A stretch of 64,000 bases of DNA from Brevibacterium album DSM 18261 (GCF_000426445.1 NZ_KE384526.1:605213-669212), one strand, 5' to 3'; counted from the stretch's first letter, positions 25,990 through 34,641 are shown. Notes: generated by a model from the letters alone, not told the origin. Translations and numbers: made by a program.

Positions 25990-26616
25990 ATGACCACACC
26001 CCCGCCTCCTGCCGCACCGCCCCCGCCGAGCTCCGGCACTCCGCAGCTGCAGTACGGCTCGCAGCCGCAATTCGGCTCGCAGCCGCAGTTCGGTTCGGGC
26101 CCGGTCCCCGTCTCGGCACCGCAGACGCATCCGGGGGATGCCGCCCACTCCTACGCCCAGCCCCCTGTCCCCGTGCCGCAGGCCCGGCCGGGCGCTGCCG
26201 GGCCCGCGCGATTCGCGAGCCCGGGCCAGCGCCTCGTCGCCCGCATCGTCGACTGGTTCCTGCTCTTCGTCGTGGTCTTCCTCATCGCGCTGATCCCCGT
26301 CGTCGGTCTGATCATCGGCCCCATCGTCGGGGTCGTGCTCATGGTGTCGCTGGAGATGATCTGCAACCTCACTGCCGGGCGCACTCCCGGCAAGAAGCTC
26401 ATGGGGATCAGGATCGTCCGCGCCGCGGACGGCGGCCGCCCCGAGGGCAGCGCGTACTTCAGCCGTGCGCTCGTGCAGTTCGTGCCCGGCGTCCTCCCCT
26501 TCGTCGGCTGGATCTATCAGATCCTCGTCGACCTCAGCCTGCTCTTCGACGGCGCGCCCCGCTACCGCTCCTGGCAGGACCGTGCCGCGAAGACAGTGGT
26601 GGTCGTCTCACCCTGA
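25990..26616 (+). CDS. RDD family membrane protein
   Basis: A 208-residue protein. The first 75 residues are Pro/Gln-rich and carry short repeats of GSQPQF. The RDD domain follows: a helix starting with the family signature RLVARIVDWFLLFVVVF (Arg, Asp), a second helix ending in MVSLEMICNLTAGRTPGKKLMGIRIV (the conserved G-x-TpGK), and a third near 165-185 that ends in LFDGAPRYRSWQDRAAKT. The function of these proteins is poorly known; some are Na+(Li+)/H+ antiporters. It lies between menE and menA. Confidence 0.85.
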   Translation: MTTPPPPAAPPPPSSGTPQLQYGSQPQFGSQPQFGSGPVPVSAPQTHPGDAAHSYAQPPVPVPQARPGAAGPARFASPGQRLVARIVDWFLLFVVVFLIALIPVVGLIIGPIVGVVLMVSLEMICNLTAGRTPGKKLMGIRIVRAADGGRPEGSAYFSRALVQFVPGVLPFVGWIYQILVDLSLLFDGAPRYRSWQDRAAKTVVVVSP

Positions 26617-26697
26617 GCGGAGCGTGCGTGCCGGGCGCAGACCACACGGCACGGGCCGATACGATACGGAGGTCCGGCTGAGCAGAAAGGGCGTGGG

Positions 26698-27633
26698 ATG
26701 GCGACGTTCGGCGAATGGGTCTCCGGTGCACGGCTGCGCACCCTTCCGCTCGCGCTTGCCCCCGTCCTCATCGGCACCGGGGCCGGTCTCGGCGCGCTCG
26801 GCGGCTTCTCCGTCATCATCCTCGGCTCCGTGGGCCCGGGGCAGAGCGCGGGTCTGGACGTGGGCGCGGTGCTCCTGCGCAGCCTCCTCGCACTCATCGT
26901 CGCCCTCGGGCTGCAGATCGGCTCGAACTACGCCAACGACTACTCCGACGGCATCCGCGGCACCGACGACGAGCGGGTGGGGCCCATGCGCCTGACCGCC
27001 TCCGGAGCTGCGGCACCGGAAGCCGTCCGACGCGCGGCGTTCATCAGCTTCGGCGTCGCGGCCGCGGCGGGCGTCGCCCTCGTCCTCGCGTCCCGGCAGT
27101 GGTGGCTCATCCCGGTGGGCGTCCTCGCGGTGCTCGCGGCCTGGTACTACACGGGGGGCAAGAGGCCCTACGGGTACATGGCGCTCGGCGAGGTGTTCGT
27201 CTTCGTGTTCTTCGGCCTCGTCGCCACACTGGGCACCGCCGCCGCCATCTCCGGTGCCGTCACGCTGGCTGCGGTGAGCGGCGCGATCGGAATCGGCCTG
27301 TTCGCCTGCGCCGTGCTCATGGCGAACAACATCCGCGACATCCCCAGCGACCGCGAGGTCGGCAAGAACACGCTCGCCGTCGTCATGGGCGATCAGCTGT
27401 CGCGGGCCGTGTACACCCTGCTCGTCGCCCTGCCGTACGTGTTCCTCATGGGCGCGATCCTCGACGGGCACCCGCAGGCGGTCCTCGCGGTCCTCTCCCT
27501 CGTGGTCGTCGTGCAGCCCGTGAAGATCGTGCTCTCGGGCGCGAGCGGCGCCGCACTCATCCCGACCATCAAGTCCACCTCTCTGGCCGCGCTCGCCTAT
27601 GCGTTCCTCCTGGGGATCGGCACGGCCCTCTGA
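26698..27633 (+). CDS. menA: 1,4-Dihydroxy-2-naphthoate polyprenyltransferase
   Basis: A UbiA-family membrane prenyltransferase (311 aa, eight to nine helices) that attaches the polyprenyl chain to DHNA. The first Asp-rich motif is NYANDYSDGIRGTDDER (about 80-96) and the second NNIRDIPSDREVGKNT (about 212-227), matching MenA rather than UbiA or chlorophyll synthases. A GGGCGTGGG purine run precedes the ATG. A TACGAT box about 37 nt upstream suggests its own promoter. It ends six bases before a 27-bp hairpin shared with the convergent DUF4229 gene. Confidence 0.95.
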   Translation: MATFGEWVSGARLRTLPLALAPVLIGTGAGLGALGGFSVIILGSVGPGQSAGLDVGAVLLRSLLALIVALGLQIGSNYANDYSDGIRGTDDERVGPMRLTASGAAAPEAVRRAAFISFGVAAAAGVALVLASRQWWLIPVGVLAVLAAWYYTGGKRPYGYMALGEVFVFVFFGLVATLGTAAAISGAVTLAAVSGAIGIGLFACAVLMANNIRDIPSDREVGKNTLAVVMGDQLSRAVYTLLVALPYVFLMGAILDGHPQAVLAVLSLVVVVQPVKIVLSGASGAALIPTIKSTSLAALAYAFLLGIGTAL

Positions 27634-27638
27634 CCGAA

Positions 27639-27702
27639 ACGGCCCGCATATTCCTTTTCGCACCATGCCGCGGCGTGGTGCGAAAAGGAATATGCGGGCC
27701 GT
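27639..27702. terminator. 27-bp perfect hairpin between menA and DUF4229 gene
   Basis: Arms 27639-27665 and 27676-27702 are perfectly complementary over 27 bp, and the 10-nt loop contains its own GCCGCGGC palindrome. It is the longest hairpin in the window. It separates convergent genes. The stem holds an A+T-rich middle (ATATTCC/GGAATAT) unlike the other terminators, so it might also be a mobile palindromic element. Confidence 0.8.
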
Positions 27703-27726
27703 CGGGAGTGAGAGCGCAGCACACCC

Positions 27727-28002
27727 TCACGCATCGTCGATGCTGCGGTCCTCCTCGGCGTCGTCGCGGCGCGGCTTGACGGCGCGCTGGGCCTTCTCCT
27801 CCCTGCGCCGCTGGGCCCGGGCGAGGAGGTCCTGCGCCGATTCGTTCCGCAGCGGGGCGAGCACGGCGAAGCTCAGGAGCGAGGAGATGACGACGCCGGC
27901 GACCGTCCCGATGAGAGACGGCTTCCAGATCGCCCAGATGACGAGGACGCAGGCGATCAGCAGGGCCAGCCGTGCGAGGTTGTAGACGAGGAACGAGCGC
28001 AT
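27727..28002 (-). CDS. DUF4229-type small membrane protein
   Basis: A 91-residue protein with two hydrophobic helices (about 5-26 and 30-50; VYNLARLALLIACVLVIWAI and LIGTVAGVVISSLLSFAVL) and a highly charged C-terminal tail. The domain resembles DUF4229, which I recall as often encoded near menA in actinobacteria. Function unknown. The start follows TAGACT by 8 nt. Confidence 0.7.
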   Translation of the reverse strand: MRSFLVYNLARLALLIACVLVIWAIWKPSLIGTVAGVVISSLLSFAVLAPLRNESAQDLLARAQRRREEKAQRAVKPRRDDAEEDRSIDDA

Positions 28003-28016
28003 AGGGTGCAAGTCTA
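28003..28016 (-). promoter_or_regulatory. -10 box for near-leaderless DUF4229 transcript
   Basis: On the minus strand TAGACT (28016-28011) is eight nucleotides before the ATG at 28002. Confidence 0.45.
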
Positions 28017-28087
28017 GTGGGGGCGGCTCTGCGCCGGGCTCAGGGCCCGCACGGCACGACGAAGTGACCCCCATGACACGGCGCAGG

Positions 28088-28125
28088 GCCTCGGCCGCAA
28101 GCCTCGGCCGCAAGCCTCGGCGGCA
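28088..28125. repeat. 13-bp tandem repeat, about three copies
   Basis: Two exact copies of GCCTCGGCCGCAA (28088-28100, 28101-28113) and a partial third, in the divergent gap between the DUF4229 and PLDc_N genes. Confidence 0.75.
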
Positions 28126-28184
28126 CGGCGGAACGACCCGTCTCATGCACGCCCCTCCCTCACTTCGCGTCCAGGCGCGTCGAT

Positions 28185-28196
28185 TATCCTTGAGAC
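28185..28196 (+). promoter_or_regulatory. -10 box for leaderless PLDc_N transcript
   Basis: TATCCT (28185-28190) is six nucleotides before the ATG at 28197; no Shine-Dalgarno sequence. Confidence 0.45.
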
Positions 28197-28523
28197 ATGG
28201 CAAGAGGACTCATCGTGGCCATCGTCGTCATCGTGGCCATCACGCTGTACAGCGTCTTCGACTGCGCGCTGCGGCCGCGCGATCGGATCGCAGCGCTGCC
28301 CAAATGGGCGTGGATCCTCGCCATCCTGATCTTCCCCCTCATCGGCGCAGGCCTGTGGTTCTTCCTCGGTCGCAGGACGCCCGGAGGCGGAGGCGGCGGT
28401 GTTCCGCGCCGGCAGACCGGCCCCATCGCCCCGGACGACGATCCGGACTTCCTGCGCCGCATCGCAGAGGACGTGGAACAGCAGCAGCGCCGCGAACGTC
28501 GCGAGCGCGGCGAGCTGGACTGA
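28197..28523 (+). CDS. PLDc_N-domain small membrane protein
   Basis: A 108-residue protein with two helices and the PLDc_N (phospholipase D nuclease N-terminal) pattern: YSVFDCALRPRDRIAALPKWAWILAILIFPLIGAGLWFFLGR. It has no phospholipase catalytic domain. The C-terminal 35 residues are charged and likely cytoplasmic. Such proteins are common next to menA-type clusters in actinobacteria; the role is unknown. Confidence 0.8.
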   Translation: MARGLIVAIVVIVAITLYSVFDCALRPRDRIAALPKWAWILAILIFPLIGAGLWFFLGRRTPGGGGGGVPRRQTGPIAPDDDPDFLRRIAEDVEQQQRRERRERGELD

Positions 28524-28589
28524 GCCCGCTTCCCACACGACCGGACTACCACGAACGGACAACGGAGTCTCAGAGGAAGGCCGGGGCAC

Positions 28590-29540
28590 ATGATGCAGGA
28601 GCCCGCAGACGATCCCTCCCAGCGGCCTCCCGCGCCGCCTGAGCCCCCGTACCCACCGTACGCACATCCGGACGCCCCGGCCCCGTTCGCGCACCCCGGA
28701 CAGGGGTCACCGCACGCACCACCCCCTCAGCCGCCCACGTCCGAAGGCTGGCGTGAGCGCGGTGCGGCCCTGCTGGAGCGGGGACGCTCCGCCGCGGCCG
28801 AGGGCACGCGCCTCGCGCGCCGTTCGGGTGAGGCGCTCACGGACGCGGCCGGGCGCACGGCAGGGGCGGCCCGAGAGGGCTGGCAGCAGCGCGTAGACCT
28901 CCGCAGGCAGGCCGCCGACCGGATGAGCCACTGGGCCGGTTCCGGAGCCGCAGCGGCGGATGCGGTGATCGGCACGGCCTCGGCACAGTCCGCGCAGGCG
29001 TGGGAGCGCGGCAGCACCGCCTATGCATCGGCGGTGTCCGTCCCCGTCGACGCCCACGGTCGCGCAGTGCGCCCCTGGGAGGTGCGGGCGGCAGCCGTCC
29101 TCGGGCTCATCGCGCCGGTCTTCATCGTCATCGCGGTGGTGACCCTGGCCGTCTCGGGCGGCCGCTCCCTGCGGATCCTCGGGTTCATGCTCCAGCGTGC
29201 CGGCTCCGCCGCCGAGGCCGAGGCGATCACCGCCACCGGCGAGGTCTCCACCGGCCTGGCGAATCTCCTCGTCGGGCTCGGCATCGCTGCGGGCGTGCTG
29301 GTGATCGCGGCCTTCGCCGTCTACGTCTGGCGGGTGCTGACCGGTCGCGGCCGAGCCCGGTGGATCGCCCTCGCGGCCATGGTCCTCGCGTTCTTCTTCG
29401 TCACGCCCCTGAGCCCCGTGCTCTCAGGGTGCTTCCTCCTCGTGGGCGCCGCGAGCCTCGTCTGTGCCTTCATGCCGCGCTCCACTGCCTGGTTCGCACG
29501 GGAGCGAGCCGGCTCGCAGAAGAACCGCACCCTGCCGTAG
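28590..29540 (+). CDS. Hypothetical membrane protein
   Basis: A 316-residue protein I do not recognise. The first 50 residues are Pro-rich. Residues 50-150 are Ala/Arg-rich and probably helical (repeated A-G-R-x-A patterns, possible coiled coil). The C-terminal half has about four transmembrane helices (around 165-187, 225-250, 258-275 and 278-296), ending in a basic tail. The start at 28590 is the first of two ATG codons in a row. It follows the PLDc_N gene by 66 bp and is convergent with ccsB. Confidence 0.7.
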   Translation: MMQEPADDPSQRPPAPPEPPYPPYAHPDAPAPFAHPGQGSPHAPPPQPPTSEGWRERGAALLERGRSAAAEGTRLARRSGEALTDAAGRTAGAAREGWQQRVDLRRQAADRMSHWAGSGAAAADAVIGTASAQSAQAWERGSTAYASAVSVPVDAHGRAVRPWEVRAAAVLGLIAPVFIVIAVVTLAVSGGRSLRILGFMLQRAGSAAEAEAITATGEVSTGLANLLVGLGIAAGVLVIAAFAVYVWRVLTGRGRARWIALAAMVLAFFFVTPLSPVLSGCFLLVGAASLVCAFMPRSTAWFARERAGSQKNRTLP

Positions 29541-29613
29541 CCGCACACCTCGTGGACGCGCCGGAGCAGATGCCGCACTCCACTGCGCGTCCGCTGCGCA
29601 CCGCGCGGCGCGC

Positions 29614-30690
29614 TCACACCCCCGCGTAGGAGTGCAGTCCGTCGAAGTAGGTGTTGACGATCGTGGCGTTGAAGATGATCGTCGCGACGCCGATGAGGTT
29701 GAGCACGGCCACGCGGGTCGCGGTCCAGCCGCGGGTGGCGCGTGCGTGCAGATAGGCCGCGTAGACGACCCACACGACGAAGGTCCAGATCTCCTTCGCG
29801 TCCCAGCCCCAGTAGCGGCCCCATGCGATCTCGGCCCAGAACGCACCGGCCACGAGCGTGAAGGTCCAGGTCACGAAGCCCACCGCGGCCATGCGGTAGG
29901 AGGTCTTCTCGAGGTCCGTCGACGACGGCAGCGCCCGCACGAAGCGCAGCGGGCCAGGCACGGTCTCGCGTCCCTCGCTCCACGCCTTGACGATCTGCAC
30001 CACCGCCATGCACGCGGACAGGGACAGGAGCACGGTCGAGAGGATCGCGATCGGCACGTGGATCCAGATCCAGTAGTTGTCCAGCGCCGGGATGATGCCG
30101 GCGGCCGGCGTGTAGAACACCGTGATGCACAGGCCCAGCGTCAGCAGCACCGCACCCGTCACGAGTGTGCCGAGGAAGCGGACGTCCCGGATGAGCAGCA
30201 GCACGACGTAGCCCACGGCCACGAACGCCGAGGCGATGAGCGCGTACTCCATGAGGTTGGACCAGGGCACGCGCATGACCGCCGCGACCCGCAGCACGAT
30301 CGCTGCCAGGTGCAGGACCACCGCGATCACGGTGAGCGCCGTGCCCACCCGCGCCCAGCGCCGCAGCGCCCGCACCGAGGGGCTCTCGCCGTCCGCATCA
30401 CCCGCGCCCGAGCCCGCCTCGGCGGTGTCGAGCACGGCAGTCGCAGCTCCCGAGGCAGCACCCGCCGCACTGCGGGCATCCGCCCCGCGCTCCGCGCCCT
30501 GGGCCTCGGCGGCACGGGCCTCGACGGCACCGGCGGACCCGCGAGCACCGGCCTCCTCGGAGCGGATCTGCCCCACGAAACCCGGACCGAACAGATCGAA
30601 GGCGTACATGATGAAGGCGATCGCGTAGACCGCGATGGCCGAGTAGATCAGCAGATCCGACCATTCGGCCAGCAGGGTGTTGACGTTCAT
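29614..30690 (-). CDS. ccsB: Cytochrome c biogenesis protein CcsB/ResC
   Basis: The haem-handling partner of ResB in system II cytochrome c assembly (358 aa, about eight helices). The tryptophan-rich WWD motif is at 290-302 (WGRYWGWDAKEIW), flanked by candidate haem-ligand histidines H127, H211 (in WIHVPIA), H315 and H353. A hydrophilic, Ala/Gly-rich insert (about 41-105) follows the first helix and is absent from most homologues. The ATG is preceded by GAGGAAGAAGCG. It is the last gene of the minus-strand array, 160 bp after resB. Confidence 0.93.
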   Translation of the reverse strand: MNVNTLLAEWSDLLIYSAIAVYAIAFIMYAFDLFGPGFVGQIRSEEAGARGSAGAVEARAAEAQGAERGADARSAAGAASGAATAVLDTAEAGSGAGDADGESPSVRALRRWARVGTALTVIAVVLHLAAIVLRVAAVMRVPWSNLMEYALIASAFVAVGYVVLLLIRDVRFLGTLVTGAVLLTLGLCITVFYTPAAGIIPALDNYWIWIHVPIAILSTVLLSLSACMAVVQIVKAWSEGRETVPGPLRFVRALPSSTDLEKTSYRMAAVGFVTWTFTLVAGAFWAEIAWGRYWGWDAKEIWTFVVWVVYAAYLHARATRGWTATRVAVLNLIGVATIIFNATIVNTYFDGLHSYAGV

Positions 30691-30850
30691 TGGCGCTTCT
30701 TCCTCACGATGTGCCCTCACGGAATGTGCCCGCGCGGATGGGACGCGGATGGAGCGCGGCCGGCGGGCCGCTCAGCAGCGTTCTACACAGGGTAGAACCT
30801 GCGGGCGGTCGGTTTCCAGTGCACGGAGTCTCCCGTGCGGGCGATCCCGC

Positions 30851-32431
30851 TCACGCCCGCTCCCGTGCCGCGTCCAGCTTCTCCGCGATCTCCCGGACCG
30901 CGACCTCGACGCGCGGATCCTCTCCGCGGGCGAGTCCGGCGACCTCGACCTCGTCGCCGCTCACCCGCACCCACACGCGTCGCCGGGGCACGAACAGGGA
31001 CAGCGCCAGGCCCAGGAAGAGCGCGAGCGTGAACGGCAGCATCCACACCTGCACGGGATCGTGGCGGATGTCGAGGCCCACGTACTTGCGCACCTCGTCG
31101 AGCGTGACGCTGCCGCGCTCACCCGGCAGCTCCACGGTCTCGCCCGGCTGGAGCACGAGCTGCAGCGGCGCGCCGTCCGGCTCTGCCAGCTCCGTCATCT
31201 CATCCGCGTCGAGTTCGTAGACGGACTGCGGCACGCCGGAGTCGAGGCCCAGATCGCCCTCGTACGCGCTCATGACGAGCAGCGGGTTCCGCAGCTCCGC
31301 GAACTCCGAGTACAGCTCGCCGTCCTCGTTCTGCGCTGCCGTGGGCAGGAAGATGCCCACGAAGCCCAGCTGCTCCGGACCGCCGGAGTCCGGCACCTTC
31401 ACCACGCCCCGCGAGGTGTTCGCACCGTCCTGCGGCAGGAACACGACGGGACCGGAGAACGTGACCTCGCCTGCGGCATCGCGCACCGTGATGACGGGGG
31501 CGTAGCCGTTGCCCAGCAGGTACACGCGGGAGCCGTCCACCCGCACCGGTTCGTTGGGCCGGAGCAGCATCTGCCGCGACTCCCCGTCCCGGGACAGCGT
31601 GACGGTCGCATCGAACTGCCGGGGCTGACCGAACTGCACGCCCGGCGCCTGATCGTCCCAGCGGGTCTCGAAGTGGTCGAGGGTGAGCCGGTAGTCCGCG
31701 AGCGAATCGGCGTCGAAGTACGTGCCCGGCTCGAACGAGTCGTAGGAGACCAGCGAGTTGCTGAACGTCTCCCCCTCCACGAGCACACGCTGACCGGAGT
31801 AGCCGAGCAGGCCGCCGAGCGCCATGACGATGACGACGGCGAGGATGGAGACGTGGAAGGTGAGGTTGCCCGTCTCCCGCAGATGGCCGCGCTCGGCGGC
31901 CACATGGTCCTCCGCCCGCGCCACGCGGTAGCCGGACCTGCGCAGGACCTTCTCCGCCCGGTCCAGCAGTTCCTCGCGCGTCCGGGGAGCACCCTCGCCG
32001 GACAGCGGCAGGGTCGTGTGCACGGGCATCCGGGAGAGCCGCCGAGGCGCCCGGGGCGGCCGCTGCCGCATCGCCTTCCAGTGCTGCCGGGTGCGCGGGA
32101 TGATGCAGCCCACGAGCGAGACCATGAGCAGGATGTAGACGGCGGAGAACCAGAACGACGAGTACACGTCGAACAGCTGCACCGCATCGAGGAACTCGCC
32201 CAGCGCGCCGTTCTCCTCGATGAAGCGCGCCACCGTGCCCGGGTCCTGGATGCGCTGCGGCAGGAGCGAGCCCGGGATCGCCGCGAGCGCGAGCACGAGC
32301 AGCAGGATGAGGGCCGCGCGCATCGTCGTGAGCTGCCGCCACGCCCAGCGCAGCATCCCGACGAACCCGATGTCCGCCGGTGCAGCCTTGGCCCCCGTGT
32401 CCTCCCGGCCCACTGCGTCCTCCGCACTCAC
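30851..32431 (-). CDS. resB: Cytochrome c biogenesis protein ResB
   Basis: A 526-residue ResB/Ccs1 protein with helices near 36-55, 90-110, 190-212 and 470-490. Motifs include LPQR...FDVYSSFWFSAVYILLMVSLVGCIIPRTRQHWKAMR and the large extracytoplasmic domain (about 215-465) with YDSFEPGTYFDADSLADY. It moves haem across the membrane with CcsB. The GTG start follows the ccdA stop codon with no gap. Confidence 0.93.
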   Translation of the reverse strand: MSAEDAVGREDTGAKAAPADIGFVGMLRWAWRQLTTMRAALILLLVLALAAIPGSLLPQRIQDPGTVARFIEENGALGEFLDAVQLFDVYSSFWFSAVYILLMVSLVGCIIPRTRQHWKAMRQRPPRAPRRLSRMPVHTTLPLSGEGAPRTREELLDRAEKVLRRSGYRVARAEDHVAAERGHLRETGNLTFHVSILAVVIVMALGGLLGYSGQRVLVEGETFSNSLVSYDSFEPGTYFDADSLADYRLTLDHFETRWDDQAPGVQFGQPRQFDATVTLSRDGESRQMLLRPNEPVRVDGSRVYLLGNGYAPVITVRDAAGEVTFSGPVVFLPQDGANTSRGVVKVPDSGGPEQLGFVGIFLPTAAQNEDGELYSEFAELRNPLLVMSAYEGDLGLDSGVPQSVYELDADEMTELAEPDGAPLQLVLQPGETVELPGERGSVTLDEVRKYVGLDIRHDPVQVWMLPFTLALFLGLALSLFVPRRRVWVRVSGDEVEVAGLARGEDPRVEVAVREIAEKLDAARERA

Positions 32432-33268
32432 TCAGATCACCACTTCGAAGCCGGCGATGGTGCCCTGCAGGCTGCCGATCCACTGCGTCCACAGGCCGCT
32501 GAGCAGCAGCAGACCCAGGAGGATCAGCATGATCCCGCCGGCGCGCATGATCGCCTGCTGATGCCTGCGCACCCATTCGAGGCGCCCCATCCCCTTGTGG
32601 ATGAGGATCGAGACCACGATGAACGGGATGCCGAGGCCCAGGCAGTACACGAAGGTGAGCAACGTCCCCCGGGCGACCGAGCCGTCCGTGCCGAAGCTCG
32701 TGGACAGCGCGAGCACCGCCGCGAGCGTGGGGCCCATGCACGGCGCCCAGCTCAGGGCGAACACGGCGCCCAGGACGGGCGCGCCGGCGAGCCCTGCCCT
32801 GGGCCGCCGGATCGTCTGCGCGTTCCTCTGCAGGAACGGGATGCCGCCCATGAACACGACCCCGGCGAGGATCACGACGAGGCCGAGCACCCGGATGACG
32901 ATGTCCGTCCACTGGGCGAAGAACAGCCCGATGGTCGAGAACGCCGCGCCGAGCACCACGAACACCACTGCGAAGCCGAGCACGAAGAGGGTCACGCCCA
33001 GCACGACGCGCGAGGTCTTCCGGTCCTCGAGCGAGGTCCCGCTGAGACCCGTCACGTAGCCGACGTAGCCCGGCACGAGCGGCAGCACGCACGGCGAGGC
33101 GAAGGACACCATGCCCGCGGCCGCGGCCACGAGCACCGCCAGCACGAGCGGTCCCGAGAGCACCGTCTGGGCGAAGGCCTCCCCCACTCCTGCGGCGAGG
33201 AGTGCCGGTTCTGCGAGGGAGGTCGTGTGGGCGGACGCGGTCAGAGCTGTGTGTGCGGTGATGCTCAT
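32432..33268 (-). CDS. ccdA: Cytochrome c biogenesis protein CcdA
   Basis: A DsbD-family membrane thiol reductant carrier (278 aa, six helices after an N-terminal extension). The two redox Cys are in VSFASPCVLPLVPGYVGYVTG and ALSWAPCMGPTLAAVLA. CcdA passes electrons from thioredoxin to the outside, keeping apocytochrome c thiols reduced. The ATG overlaps the tlpA stop (ATGA), which couples translation. Confidence 0.94.
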   Translation of the reverse strand: MSITAHTALTASAHTTSLAEPALLAAGVGEAFAQTVLSGPLVLAVLVAAAAGMVSFASPCVLPLVPGYVGYVTGLSGTSLEDRKTSRVVLGVTLFVLGFAVVFVVLGAAFSTIGLFFAQWTDIVIRVLGLVVILAGVVFMGGIPFLQRNAQTIRRPRAGLAGAPVLGAVFALSWAPCMGPTLAAVLALSTSFGTDGSVARGTLLTFVYCLGLGIPFIVVSILIHKGMGRLEWVRRHQQAIMRAGGIMLILLGLLLLSGLWTQWIGSLQGTIAGFEVVI

Positions 33269-33927
33269 CCCGCCAGAGCGCCCTCGATGAGCCCTCGCAG
33301 CGTCGAGCTGGACGCCGCGCCCACGACGCGGGCTGCGGCCCGCCCCTGAGCGTCGAGGATCACGGTGGACGGGGTGGCCTGCGGCGGCAGGATCGTCGAG
33401 AGCAGGGACACCATCTCGCCGCGCGCGTCGATCATGATCGGATAGGGCACGTCGAAGGTGCGCACGAACGACTCCGCGGTGGGCGCCTCGTCGCGCACGT
33501 TCGCGCCCAGGAACTCGACCTCGTCGGCGTACTCCCGGTACACCTCGTTGAGGTCCGGCGCCTCGACCCGGCAGGGCGGGCAGGCGGCGTACCAGAGGTT
33601 GATCGCGACCACCTTGGGACGCCATTCCGCGAGCGAGGCCTCCTCGCCCGTGAGCGTCGTGAAGGCGAGGTCGAGCGGCTCACCGCGGTCGGCCGCGGCG
33701 AGCTCGGTGATGACGCCCTCGCCGGAGATGTAGCCCTTGTCCTCGCCCGAGCTCGCCTGCTCCGCGAGATTCTCCCCGCCGCCGGAGCCGGAGCAGCCCG
33801 CGAGCGCGAGGCCCGCCAGGCCCAGGAGGCCGAGTGCCCCGCGGCGCGTGCTCAGCGGTCCGTGGAAGGAGCCTTCGCGCGGCAGGAAGAGCCCTGCTGT
33901 GCGCCTGTGCCGGTCCTCGCCGCTCAT
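33265..33927 (-). CDS. TlpA/ResA-like thiol-disulphide oxidoreductase (lipoprotein)
   Basis: A 220-residue thioredoxin-fold protein. The signal region ends in a lipobox, LAGC (about residue 51), so it is probably anchored on the outer face of the membrane. The active site is WYAACPPCRVEAP, with conserved cis-Pro in QATPST. It likely receives electrons from CcdA and reduces apocytochrome c. It overlaps the genes on both sides by ATGA. Confidence 0.9.
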   Translation of the reverse strand: MSGEDRHRRTAGLFLPREGSFHGPLSTRRGALGLLGLAGLALAGCSGSGGGENLAEQASSGEDKGYISGEGVITELAAADRGEPLDLAFTTLTGEEASLAEWRPKVVAINLWYAACPPCRVEAPDLNEVYREYADEVEFLGANVRDEAPTAESFVRTFDVPYPIMIDARGEMVSLLSTILPPQATPSTVILDAQGRAAARVVGAASSSTLRGLIEGALAG

Positions 33928-34589
33928 GCGCCGGTTCCCGGCTGGGTGAGGGGCATGTCCGCCGCGATGTCCTCGTAAACCACGTCGTCCAGTGTGCCGG
34001 ATCCGTCTGAGAAGGTCGTGACAGAGGCGAGTGCGCACTGGCGCCTCCGCGGATCGTGTGCCAGGGGCCTGCCGAGCGTGAAGAGGCGCGTGGACCAGAT
34101 CGGGAGCTGGTGGGTGACGATCACGCCCGAGGCCTCCTCCAGGCCCTCCGCGCGGGCCCGGGAGGCCAGCCGCGCGCGCATCGACATCATGGCCGCCCGC
34201 ACGCGCAGGGCCTGCGCGAGATAGGGCTCGCCCCATGAGGGGCGCAGGGGGTTGCGCGCGAGGAACAGCCAGTCGGGCCGGCGCAGGAGGCCCTCGGGCG
34301 TGACGTGGTTGCCCTCGAAGTCGTTGCCGGCCTCGATCACGCGCTCCTCCGTCCCGAGCTCCAGCCCCAGCCGGCCGGCCAGCGGCGCGGCCGTCTGCTG
34401 CGCGCGCAGGAGCGGGGAGGACACCACCTCCGCGATGTGCGGATCGCGGACGGGCAGCGCCTCGGCCACGCGCTCGGCCATCTCGAAGCCGCGCTCGGAC
34501 AGGTGGTAGCCGGGCATCCGCCCGTAGAGGATGCCTCCGGGGTTGTGCACCTCGCCGTGGCGCACGAGGTGGATGCGCAGGTTCGCCAT
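33924..34589 (-). CDS. Histidine phosphatase family protein
   Basis: A 221-residue member of the phosphoglycerate-mutase-like phosphatases: LVRHGEV with the catalytic His (about residue 11), YHLSERGFEMAERVAEAL, SSPLLRAQQTAAPLA (second Arg) and VIVTHQLPIW with the acid/base His. Such a gene precedes tlpA-ccdA-resB-ccsB in mycobacteria as well (Rv0525 region), but its substrate is unknown. AGGAG lies 6 nt before the ATG, immediately after a triplicated 12-bp repeat. Confidence 0.88.
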   Translation of the reverse strand: MANLRIHLVRHGEVHNPGGILYGRMPGYHLSERGFEMAERVAEALPVRDPHIAEVVSSPLLRAQQTAAPLAGRLGLELGTEERVIEAGNDFEGNHVTPEGLLRRPDWLFLARNPLRPSWGEPYLAQALRVRAAMMSMRARLASRARAEGLEEASGVIVTHQLPIWSTRLFTLGRPLAHDPRRRQCALASVTTFSDGSGTLDDVVYEDIAADMPLTQPGTGA

Positions 34590-34598
34590 GTCTCGCTC

Positions 34599-34634
34599 CT
34601 GGTCTCTGCCCTGGTCTCTGCCCTGGTCTCTGCC
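34599..34634. repeat. Three tandem copies of a 12-bp unit
   Basis: Perfect triplicate of CTGGTCTCTGCC (34599-34610, 34611-34622, 34623-34634) in the 52-bp gap between hemL and the histidine phosphatase gene, ending next to the latter's ribosome site. Confidence 0.88.
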
Positions 34635-34641
34635 GCGCCGC

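Noticed and set aside
30677-33349. An 890-codon frame antisense to resB and ccdA
   Set aside because: It is fully covered by conserved genes on the other strand, and its His/Arg/Gln-rich composition is that of an antisense shadow.
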